Assembly (NCBI GenBank): GCA_013398275.1
Contig: VZSE01008362.1
Location: 2,791 to 66,790 of the forward strand
Reading direction: 5' to 3'
Length of the DNA: 64,000 nucleotides
Origin: Promerops cafer
Taxonomy: Eukaryota > Chordata > Aves > Passeriformes > Nectariniidae
Made by a program: the position numbers and the translations under genes. Under the pieces are notes generated by a model, which ran no database searches, was not told where the DNA came from, and saw only the letters and a program-made list of their open reading frames with translations. This document shows, one piece after another, positions 55,201 through 64,000 of this stretch; within the stretch, counting starts at the first letter, position 1; each line of letters begins with the position of its first letter.

Positions 55201-58200
55201 TGGTCTTGGAGGTCTTTTCCAGCCTGAATGACCTGTGAGTCTTACAGCAGCTCCTTTTCCACTGCTCACAGCGAGGTGGAAAATTTACCTGGCAAAGTAA
55301 CACCAAACCCATCACCCTGTGCGTTCAGCTGGGCTCCAGCCCTGGGAATTGAACAGGGGCTAGCAGCAGAGAGCCTGGCAGTGGGGCCCCAGCCGTGGGG
55401 CAGGTGAGGAGCAGAGGAGCCCGTGGGGTACCTGCACGTTGGCGAAGTCCACGCGGTTGAGGTCGCTGAGCATCTGGTTGATCTGGGACGTGTTCTGCAG
55501 CACGGCGCGCGCCGCCTGCGCCAGGTGGTTGAGGGACGTGTACCTGCGCAGGGTCTGGGCAAAGGCACTCACCACCCCCACCTGCAACACAGCAGAGGGG
55601 CTGCAGGGCACGCTCTGCTCCCTGCCCGGCCCTGCCCGGCCCTGCACAGCCCTGGAGGTGTTCCAGAAGCCTGGGAGGTGGCGCTTGGGGACACGGTTTA
55701 GTGGTAGCCTGAGCTGTCCTGGGGTGGTGGTTGGACTCAAATCATCTTAAAGGTCATTTCCAACTTAATCCTCGTGCCAGGCACTCGGAACAACTCGGGC
55801 AATCCTTGGGCAGGGGTGGTTGTAAAACACGTTGAGGGCACAGCGTGGATTGTGAACCAAAGGTGGCTCTTTAGGGGCTGCTCGGTTTGGGTTGGTTTGT
55901 AGGGAATGAAGGATTCTGACCTCTCCCAGTACATCTCCCTGGTTGCCTGGGCCACACAATGATCCACCAGGTAGAACATGCACTCATCATAAAGCAGTGG
56001 AAGGAGCCAAACCTAAATAACTCTATGATTCCATTATTTATTCCCTTTAAACTACCAGGTTTTCACACTCTGCCTCCAGCAGAGACCAGCAAGGTGGGAA
56101 GAGGCAGCAAGAATCCCTGGCTTTAGGAGAGCAGGAGCCTTGGGGCAATGCCACTCACTCCTGGGCTTTCCAGGAGGACAGCCTCATCCCAGGGCAGAGA
56201 TAACAGGGACTGGTCCCAGCCCCGAGGCTGCCAGAGCCCCAGGAGTGTTTGGACAGCGCTGCCAGGGGTGCTCAGGGTGGGGTTGATGATCCTTGTGGGT
56301 CCCTCCCAGCTCAGGATATTCTGTGGCTCTATGATTTTCTCCCACAAAGCTTTATCTGCAATTTCAGGACACAGGAATGGGCTCCATGGACAGAGCATCA
56401 TCAGCTTGGGGTACAAAGGAATTGCCCCACCTGTCCTGGCTGATTTGGGTGCAGAATCAACCTTTGCACCGTGCCAGGTGGCCAAACCCCAGCAGGAATT
56501 TCCAATCCCTGTGGAAAACTGCAAGATGCAGACACACACTGGGCCCTTCTCTGCTCACCTTGGTCTGCACGACCTGGGGGGGGAATTCACTCATGGCATT
56601 CATCAGCCACCCTTCCAAGCTCTTGGCAAAGTTCCGGATCGCCTGTGTCAGCGTGCCTGCAAAGTCACAGAGGCTGTTCTGTAGCAATTTTGGGAACCAC
56701 TTTCTACCTTAGGACTGCTGGGAAAGCCCAGCCCATGGCCTGGTTAGCTGAGATGTCAATTCAGCATCAAGGAAATCAACTGGGTTGATGCAGTCAAATT
56801 ATTCTTTGATGTTATTACTCAAACTCTTCTTATTATTATTTTAAAAATATTTTTCTTTTCCTTTTTCTTTTCCTTTTTAATTTATTCTTCTCCTTTTTAA
56901 TTTATTCTTATTCTTATTCTTATTCTTATTCTTATTCTTATTCTTATCCTTATCCTTATCCTTATCCTTATCCTTATCCTTATTCCTATTCCTATTCCTA
57001 TTCCTATTCCTATTCCTATTCCTATTCCTATTCCTATTCTTATCCTTACCTTACTCTTACTCTTATCCTTATGACAATTGGACTTAATGCTCTTAGAGGT
57101 CTTTTCCAGCCTAAACATTTCTATATTTTCTTAATTATTCTTATTTTCTTTCATCCTTTTCTTATTCATGGCCCTTCTGAGCATTTTCCAAGCATTGAAA
57201 TTCGCTCTTCAAAGACACCCTCGTGCCCCAGCTTGTGACAGCCCTCAGAGGGACATTTGGGAATCCAGATCAGAGAGAAAACCCTCAATACCCCATTATT
57301 AATCTCCCAAAAAGTTGACCCCTAATTTCCAGGAGTGCAGTCAGGGACAGGATGGTCCTGTGCAAACAGAGACCTCCAAGGAACCACATCCCAGAGAGCT
57401 CCCATATCCCAACTGTGTTTTTCACCTGACTCCTGGCCAAAATTAGGAGAAATATATGCAACACACCAAATTTAAAAGGGAGGGGAATTCCCGGGGGGTA
57501 CAAAATATCCCCCCAGAGCACTGCTGCAGGAAGAACACTGCTGTTGCTGTTATATTTTAGCCAAGACAGACACCTCCAAGTGGGTTTTCACAGTGGAAAT
57601 CTTTGTGGCAAGTGGTAGCCAGAGTGAGATCAGACTCAGGTCCCAGAGGGGGCTGGGGGTACTCACTGGGCACTGGCCTGAGCACGTCAGGGATGAGGAT
57701 CTCCACCAGGGCCTGGTACAGGATGTGGTCACAGCTCCTCATCCACTTGAGGATGGGCTCGTACTTGCACAGGGTGATCAGTTTGTCCTTTGGGAGGGTC
57801 CCTTCGGGTTCCTCTTCACTGCACGAGGAGGAGGAAGGAGACAGAGTTAGCAGCAGGTTTGCATTCAGGGCTTTCCCCCTCCCTCTGCATTTCTAACTCC
57901 AATTTTCAGTGGAAAAAAGATGTTTGTGTGCCTTGCAAAAGGAAACGTTTGCTCGTACAGGTCTTGTCTCTGCCAGCACTTCCCTGTCCTTGGGGCCAGA
58001 GCTCAGAGCAGTTTTCCCTCAAATCCACACTCCTGGTGCTTGGCCTGCCTTCCCCTCTTCCCTTTTTAACTTCACTGCCTCTCACATCCCTCTGTTCACC
58101 CCCTGAGCTCCAGCTCAGTCATCTCAGCCAGCAGAGGCTCAGCTGGTTCCTCCTTACAGCCCCAGCTGCTCCCAAAACCTTCCCACCCCTCTCCTCTCTC

Positions 58201-61200
58201 CTCTGCTCTCAACCTCCTGAGCCACAGCACTCTCTGCCCCTGAGCACTTGGGAAAGCAGGATCCCCTTCTTTGCTGCAGGGACACGGGTGCCCAGCCTCA
58301 GGATGAGAGGAAACGGCCTCAAGTCACCCCAGGGGAGGTTTAGATTGGACATGAGGGAAAATTTCTTCACTGAAAAGAGTGGTCAGGCATTGGAACAGCT
58401 GTGCAGGACAGTGGTGGAGTCACCATCCCTGGAAGTGTCCAAAAAATGTGTGGATGTGGCACTTGGGGACGTGGCTGAGTGGTGACCACGGCAGTGCTGG
58501 GTTGATGGATGATCCTGGAGGGCTTTTCCAACCTCAGCGACCCCACAATTCTCTAATCAGAGCAGACACTTCCCCGGAGCTCTGAACTTTGCATTACAAT
58601 ACCAACCCCTTCCAACGCTCTTTGTCACGGCTCTGCAGGGCAGAAAACACTCCCAAACTCTCCAAAGCACTCAAAAAGCCTAAAACCACCTCATGCATGT
58701 TGAAAAGAGATCCATCTGCAAGGAACGGAGCGGGGGAGGCCGGGCAGTACCTGGAAGGCAGAGCAGTGGGGCCATCACTAGAGGGTGCCTTGGGACTCCA
58801 GAAGGATTGCCACAGCTTCTCGATGTACTGGAACTGCAGGTGCATCACGACATCCAGAGTGGCCTGCCAGCAAAGAACACCACGGGCTCAGCACCCAGCT
58901 CGAGTGCTGCCACTCCCGGTGAAAAATTTAACGTGAAAATCAACGGAATTGGCGCTGTTTTAGTAAATTAGCATAAACCAGGTCACACGGTGAAGAAAAT
59001 CAGTATTTGAGTTGTAATAATGCAAATGAAGCATTCCAGCTTTTCCTAAGAGTGGGATATGAGCTGGTCACTGCAGTGATGTCCCAGGTGAGTTAATAAA
59101 TCAGTTATAAATAATCAGCAAAGAATATTGCAAACAATCACCTCACAGTGCCTCCTGTAGAGAACCTGCAGAGTTTTCACGTCGTTCAAGGTGAAACCTT
59201 CTTGTAGGAGGACGTTACCAAGATCAGGGGCTGGGAACTCGGGAAAGACGTGGGTTACATCTGGGAAAAGAAATTGGGAAAGATGGTGAGGGTTAGGAAA
59301 ACTCAGAGTACAGGTGAGCACAAGGTGCTGCTGGCACTGGAGGCTCTTTCATGTTCCAGCTGGGATGAGACAGGAAAAATGAGATCATTGAGTCCTTTCC
59401 CTGATTTGTGCTGTTACACTGAGAAAAAGCAAACAGCCACAGCCCAGTGGATTCAGTGGGGAAAGGAAAATGTTTCCTTCCCGTTTGTAATAAAAGAAAC
59501 AAGAAAACATCATCCTCATCTACCATCCCTTAGAATTTCCCCCAAGCCTGGAAAATGTCTCTCTGCTATTTAAGGAGTACAGTGGGGAATAGAAGTGGGC
59601 AGCAGAGGTGTCAGGAGCTGGAGACACATCTGTGGTGGAGACACACAGATCCAGGAGCAGCAAATCCAGAGGGTCTGTTCCACGAGGAGAAGGTTGGTGT
59701 GGATCATCTCCACTCAGATCCCCACTGCAGCCTTTGCAAGGAAGGGAACTGCTGTCCCCCTCTGGCCAGGACCTCCTCTCTTCCATGGAATTTAGATAAA
59801 ACCACATGGATTAAAAACATACTGTGAGGGACCCAACAGACCCGTGGGCTCAAGGAAAAAGCCCTCCTGGGGAGACAGGAGTCAGCAGATGAACTTAGCA
59901 AGTGTGACTCTACAAAAACCTATAGAATGCATACTAAATAGAAATAAAAAAATATATATTTTATATATTTTAATATANNNNNNNNNNNNNNNNNNNNNNN
60001 NNNNNNNNNNNNNNNNNNNNNNNTTATATGTATATATATATATATAAAATATATATACATCTCTGAAAAAAATAAAATGCTGTAGATTTATGAGGAAAGC
60101 ACACAAATGAGCAACAGTCAGGACTTGCTGGATAAAACCTTCCCCTTAAAGCCCAAATCCCAGATGTGGAATAATTCCTCACCAAAGAGTCTCCTCACCG
60201 CACAGAAAAACACCGTGCTGGCACTGAGCAGCCACTGACTGCTCAGGTGTGGTGTGGGGGTTGCTGTTGGATGCACTCTCGGCCATCCCATCCATCTTCT
60301 GGGCTGCTCTGTACCTAAATTCCATCAGATTTGGGATGGATTAGGATCCACACAGACAGGAGGAAACACCTACACGTTATTTAGGACACAGATCTGTGAG
60401 TTCGTGGAGTGGTTGGTGCATTCAAGGCAAACATGTTGAGGGCTGATCATTCATATCGTGGAGGGGAAATGAGAAGAGAAGCTCCTTTTGAAAAGCTTCC
60501 CCAAGACAGAATTAAAGGGGCTAAGAAGTTTGGTGACACCAAAAAAATCAAAAAAGAAGCAGAGCTGCGGTGGGTTCCAGAGCAGACTCTGTCTCAAGCA
60601 CTGACTTTTGCATTTACTTTCTGTTTGGGAGCTGAAGAAATAAATTCTGCTCCTTCTGCACTTCAGCAACAACCAGAAGTGTCCATGCTTGCAGGAGGCA
60701 ATTCCAAATCCCTTTCCACACTGGGTTTTATCTTTAAAATTACTCAGGCACAAGACTAAGCATGGCACTATCTAACTTGCACTTTTGCACAGAAAAACAC
60801 CCAAACCCCCAAATCCACCCAGATACAGCACAAGCCCCAGGTTCTTCACATTGATTTGGCACCAGCATCTCCACAGCTGAGATCCTAAAGCATTTTGGCT
60901 ACAGGGAGGCTGTGAAAGGTGGCACACGGGGTGGAGCATGCCACTGGCAAGGAGAACAGGCAGATAAATCCCATTCCGTGGAACTCCAGAAGGATTTGGG
61001 TTGGAAAAGTCCTTTAGAGGCCACCTGGTCCAACCCCCCTGCAGCAAGTAGGGACATCTTCCACCAAAACAGGTTGCTCCAAATCTCATCCAACTTGGCC
61101 TTGAATATCTCCAGGGATGGGGCATTACCTGGGACAGGTTTTGGACCTTTCCACGGCTCGGCTCTGGTTCTTCAGCAACACCTGGTCTGAGCTTCCCAAA

Positions 61201-63775
61201 AAGAGCCAGACCCCAGGGACCTGCTGAGTGCTTTGGGAAGGGCCTGGGGGCACCTACCTTTGCTTCTGGTGGATGGGCTGCTGCCTCATGGCCATGTACT
61301 GGGTGTCCTCCTGCAGGCGGTTCAGCGGCGACTCCGGCTTCAGGCGGATCCCGTAGTAGTGATATTTGGAATTTCCCCTGGAAATACCAACTAAAGTCAG
61401 TGGACTTAAGGCATTGTGGCCCAGGTTGCTTGGACAATAAGCCCTGTTTCATGAACTGATGAAATGCCATCATCCCCCAGGAAATTTAAACCCACCAGTG
61501 GCCAGGTGTGGTGGCATCCACACTTCAGCCTGGCCAGGTTTGTTCCAAGCAGCCCAATGTGACTGGGGAACAGGGGAGGGAAGTGCTACAATAAAAAGTG
61601 TTATTAAACAGAGGGACTGAAAGTCCACAGGAGACACTTTGCTATTTGATTAGGGTTTAGGGATTTGTTTTTTCCACAAAAACAAGCATCCATCTTTATC
61701 TAGACTTGGAGCCTGACTGAATGGCCCACTATGAAAAGAAAAATGTCCTTCTCTTGCCAGCACTTCTGCAGCAACAGCACCAGGCTTTGGTGTGGTTTTG
61801 TCCTTGGAGCTGCTCATTTTTGTAGGTTTTCTAAAGACTGAAAGCTTTCTCCAAGCACAGAGGGCTGGAGTTCTTCAGCCTTTGCTGCTGTGGTGCTCCT
61901 CAGGAGGGTGTGATTCCACCACATTAGAGAGAGATGTGTCAGCTGAAGTTTTTCCACCAAACTGGAATTTTTTGGTCCCAGTGGGAGCGAGGACAGTTGT
62001 GCAGCCATGGACACATGGTGACACTGTGCCCAACCTGGCTTCAGCCCATCTGTCACCATAAATGGCTGAATGGAGTCCTCAGAGGGACAAGAGACAAAGC
62101 CAGGGAAGCACCAACAGCATCTCCAGAGCACCGAGTAGGGAGGCTTAAAATTCCTTTCTGGGTCACTAAAACTGGGTCTGGAGGCACCTTAAATCCAAGG
62201 ATGCTTCCCACTGGAAAATTAGAGAAATATAAGAGAGGAGTATTTATCAAATTTGGCTCTTTTTGGGGGGAATTTGCTCTTTTCCAGGGCCCAGTTGAAT
62301 TGTTGGGTCTTTGGCACTGCACCAAAGGGTTTTACACACAGCCCATGTTCAGCCCTGTCTCAAGTGATTTAAGTGCCTGCAAATTAAATAACAGCTGCCT
62401 TTATAACCTAAAATTACAATGAGTAAGAAAATAATGGGGGTCAGCTCTTTCCATACTGATTGAGGTTCACTGTCCCCTTCCCAGCCCGCACATTTCTAAT
62501 TTTCAGTGTGGTTTTTTTTGCTCACTTGTTTATTCTTTAATCCTTGATGGGATTAAAAAATTTCTGTCCTCCAAAGAAATGACTTCAGAGATCTTGCATT
62601 TGACCAAATCTAGAGAAATCCAATGCTCCCATGCTCTTCCTACAACTGTTACCTCCACATTCCAACTGTGGAATGCCCTGGTCACATCTGGTTTTGTTCT
62701 CATTTAAAAGCACGGATATTTAAGCTTGAATTTTATTATAAAATCATAAAAAATCAGAGCAATTTACAGGCAATATTTTACCCACTTTTTAAATATCATA
62801 AGCTGGGATAAAGTTCACAATCAGCTGTGCAGAAGCTTTGGATGCTCCCTTGAAGGACACGTCTGTAATTACAGGAGTTTATTTTCTCAGGTTACACTTT
62901 TCTTGTAACATCTTACAGATCTCTGAGGATTCAGAAGAAAAAAACCCTCTTGCAAGATTCAGCCCGATGCTTTGGGTATTTCAGAAATAAACCATTTATA
63001 ACTTTACACCATGTCTGCATCAAAGCTGTGGGCACAGGGTCTGTCATGGGGGATCTTTACTGGACCCAAAGGCAGAAATGGCTTCAGTGACCTGGAATTC
63101 TGGGCTCTGCAGTGGAAATTGTGGGGATGAGTTACCTCCTCTTTGTCAGACAATGCAGAATCCCAGAATATCCTGATTGGAAGAGACCACAAGGATCACT
63201 GAGGCCCTGCACAGACACCCCAACAAGCCCACCCTGAGCACCCCTGGCAGCGCTGTCCAAACGCTCCTGGAGCTCTGGCAGCCTCGGGGCCGGGACCATT
63301 CCCTGGGGAGCCTGGGCAGTGCCAGCACCCTCGGGGGGAAGAACCTTTCCCTGAGCTCCATGCCAAGCCCTGGCACAGCTCCAGCTGTTCCCTGGGGCAA
63401 TGGCATCCTCATGGGATGAGCACCAGTTCAGGCTCACATAAAACATTTCCCCGCCGGACCGGGGCCGGTTGTTTCCGCAGATCTCCGAAGAGAACGACCT
63501 GAACCTTCTAAAGATGCTCAGGAGGCTCTGAGTGCACCAGAGAGGCTGCAGGGGGGGTGCTTTTTGTTAATTTAACTGCAGATTCCCACCAACCTGGTGC
63601 CCAGGCGCCGAGTCCTCAGCCCCATGAAGACGGAGCGGATGAGTTTGCCGAAGGACGCGGCGTTGACGGGGTCCAGCTTGTGCTCCTGGCAGTGCCGCAG
63701 GTAATGGTTGTACAGGGAGCTCCGGGGCAGGCTCACTCCTTCTGCTGTCTCGTAGTTATCCAGCAGCCACTGCAG
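52213..63775 (-). CDS. RFX2: RFX2, regulatory factor X2 (5' partial)
   Basis: Winged-helix transcription factor binding X-box motifs in ciliary gene promoters. Twelve exons on the minus strand: 63775-63594, 61377-61258, 60314-60199, 59260-59142, 58863-58751, 57818-57667, 56656-56559, 55581-55432, 54692-54484, 54180-54027, 52490-52448, 52319-52213; 1563 nt, 520 residues to the stop, all junctions in frame. The first exon encodes most of the DNA-binding domain (WLLDNYETAEGVSLPRSSLY, FGKLIRSVFMGLRTRRLGTR), continued by GNSKYHYYGIRLKPESPLNR. Then come the B, C and dimerisation regions (RRYTSLNHLAQAARAVLQNT, SSMVIRDLTLRSAASFGSFH). RFX2 rather than RFX1 or RFX3 is shown by VTHVFPEFPAPDLGNVLLQ and the C-terminus EPLVKRERSEPGHSLQDI. 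The activation domain and start lie beyond 64000. Confidence 0.95.
54691..54926 (-). repeat. RFX2: 40-bp array repeating an RFX2 splice acceptor, ~5.9 copies
   Basis: The unit TCCTGCTCGGGAGGAAGGCTCACAGTTACTCCTGCCCTGC (plus strand) repeats from 54691, with units starting at 54691, 54731, 54771, 54811, 54851 and 54891. The first unit overlaps the start of the RFX2 exon ending at 54692. On the minus strand each unit contains the pyrimidine-rich CCTTCCTCC followed by GAGCAG|GAGCAGG, that is, a copy of the real acceptor and the first exon bases. Confidence 0.92.
55055..55231 (+). mobile_element. CR1-type LINE 3' end, antisense in RFX2 intron
   Basis: Landmarks are CACCCCTGGAAGTGTTCAAA, AGGTTGGACTGGATGGTCTT and GGAGGTCTTTTCCAGCCTGA. 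It belongs to a CR1 subfamily different from the copies in MAST3. Confidence 0.75.
55649..55767 (+). mobile_element. CR1-type LINE 3' end, antisense in RFX2 intron
   Basis: GGTGTTCCAGAAGCCTGGGA, GGGACACGGTTTAGTGGTAG, GGTGGTTGGACTCAAATCAT and AAAGGTCATTTCCAACTTAA form a diverged tail. It abuts the exon-derived copy that begins at about 55768. Confidence 0.7.
55768..56014 (-). pseudogene. RFX2: Decayed partial duplicate of an RFX2 exon and its donor
   Basis: This segment aligns to 53881-54135, that is, the 3' half of the RFX2 exon 54180-54027 plus downstream intron. Shared blocks include GGTTTGTAGGGAATGAAGGA, TTGCCTGGGCCACAC and CCACCAGGTAGAACATG. The exon part has lost about 10 nt (shifting the frame), has a second deletion where TPIAVMG is encoded in the original, and the donor is changed from GTGAGA to GTCAGA. 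It lies in the intron between exons 56656-56559 and 55581-55432, so it is 5' of the real exon in transcription order. It is not expected to be spliced in usefully. Confidence 0.85.
56214..56338 (+). mobile_element. CR1 LINE 3' end, antisense in RFX2 intron
   Basis: GAGTGTTTGGACAGCGCTGC, GATGATCCTTGTGGGTCCCT, CCCAGCTCAGGATATTCTGT and GGCTCTATGATTTTCT define the tail. Confidence 0.82.
56900..57069. repeat. Three-block hexanucleotide microsatellite in RFX2 intron
   Basis: Consecutive blocks of (TTATTC)n, (TTATCC)n and (CTATTC)n differ by single transitions, with a degenerate right end. On the transcribed strand they read GAATAA, GGATAA and GAATAG. The IGIG/RIRI open frame is an artefact. Confidence 0.95.
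57072..57120 (+). mobile_element. Short CR1 3' terminus next to the microsatellite
   Basis: Only ACAATTGGACTTAATGCTCT, AGAGGTCTTTTCCAGCCTAA and a TTCTATA end remain. CR1 tails often seed microsatellites, but here the repeat lies on the 5' side. Confidence 0.6.
58293..58556 (+). mobile_element. CR1-type LINE 3' end, antisense in RFX2 intron
   Basis: GGTTTAGATTGGACATGAGG, AATTTCTTCACTGAAAAGAG, CCATCCCTGGAAGTGTCCAA and GAGGGCTTTTCCAACCTCAG define a copy of about 260 bp that ends in ACAATTCT. Confidence 0.88.
59941..60060. other. TA-rich repeat with a 46-N assembly gap
   Basis: 59978-60023 is N. Both flanks are (TA)n-rich low complexity. The gap lies in the RFX2 intron between exons 60314-60199 and 59260-59142, and the exons on either side join in frame, so no coding sequence needs to be missing. 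Confidence 0.95.
60966..61125 (-). mobile_element. CR1 LINE 3' portion in RFX2 intron
   Basis: In reverse complement it reads as a CR1 tail. On the plus strand it shows AGAAGGATTTGGGTTGGAAA, CCTTTAGAGGCCACCTGGTC, CAACCCCCCTGCAGCAAGTA and GTTGCTCCAAATCTCATCCA. Confidence 0.85.
61381..63590 (-). other. RFX2 intron, no gene recognised
   Basis: It separates the two exons that together encode the DNA-binding domain. It contains one CR1 copy at its right end. The rest is AT-richer than the rest of the window and shows nothing recognisable. Confidence 0.6.
63157..63412 (-). mobile_element. CR1 LINE 3' end in RFX2 intron
   Basis: In reverse complement it ends in GGGATTCTGCATTG. Internal marks on the plus strand are CCTGATTGGAAGAGACCACA, AAGGATCACTGAGGCCCTGC, GGCAGCGCTGTCCAAACGCT and CTTTCCCTGAGCTCCATGCC. 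Confidence 0.88.
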
Positions 63776-64000
63776 CTTCAGGCAGGGAAAAATAAAGGAC
63801 ACTCAAGTCTAAAGAGGGCTGGGATGTCAGGCGGGGTTGGCGCTTAAACATCCGGATCGCCAAGTTCAAGAGAAGTGAATAATTAATTGATACGAGTTAA
63901 TTCACGTAACTTATAATTTATATAACTTTATGTTAGTTGATAGGATGGCAAAAGCAGCCCCAGCCCAAAGAAAACCAGTCAGATTTTTTCATTAAAACAC

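Noticed and set aside
56897..57118. Telomere-like hexamer array
   Set aside because: The units are TTATTC, TTATCC and CTATTC, not TTAGGG; it is an ordinary microsatellite.
59844..60106. Frames crossing the N gap
   Set aside because: They are TA-repeat translations with undetermined residues; the adjacent RFX2 exons join without them.

Overview
The window is nuclear DNA from a bird, most likely a GC-rich avian microchromosome segment. This rests on long-spliced vertebrate genes with short introns, many truncated CR1 LINE 3' ends (avian type, with ATTCTGTGATTCT-like tails), numerous GC-rich minisatellites, and proteins that match vertebrate families. The species cannot be read from the sequence. 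No prokaryotic, viral or plasmid features were seen.

Layout. 1-5723: non-coding DNA upstream of the first visible MAST3 exon, with a G-rich repeat, CR1 ends and a 20-bp minisatellite. 5724-18703 (+): MAST3, a microtubule-associated Ser/Thr kinase with kinase and PDZ domains. It lacks only its extreme 5' coding exon(s). Its 3' UTR probably runs to an ATTAAA at 20201. 20510-21420: a minisatellite, a CTCF-consensus sequence and a CpG island that probably holds the PIK3R2 promoter. 28318-38257 (+): PIK3R2 (p85-beta), complete with 15 coding exons and 727 residues. Its 3' UTR probably runs to AATAAA at 41112. 41793-43666 (+): IFI30 (GILT), complete with 7 exons and 256 residues. 47056-45153 (-): a LARP6-like La-related protein, complete with 3 coding exons and 426 residues, convergent with IFI30. 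63775-52213 (-): the 3' two-thirds of RFX2, 12 exons from the DNA-binding domain to the stop; its 5' part lies beyond the right edge.

The exon chains of MAST3, PIK3R2, IFI30, LARP6-like and RFX2 were built by hand from splice sites. All five keep a continuous reading frame across every junction, which supports them strongly. The genes do not form a single pathway: a cytoskeletal kinase, a PI3K regulatory subunit, a lysosomal thiol reductase, an RNA-binding protein and a ciliary transcription factor. MAST3-PIK3R2-IFI30 keeps the order known from human 19p13.11. LARP6-like and RFX2 follow here, whereas human has MPV17L2/RAB3A there and RFX2 on 19p13.3.

The most unusual signals are in the RFX2 locus. 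A 35-bp perfect tandem duplication covers the stop codon. A 40-bp array repeats the 3' splice site of one exon about six times. A decayed partial copy of another exon with its donor lies in an upstream intron. A ~790-bp array of a 10-bp unit with a 297-bp higher-order repeat probably lies in the 3' UTR. No undescribed molecular system could be supported; the novelty here is structural.
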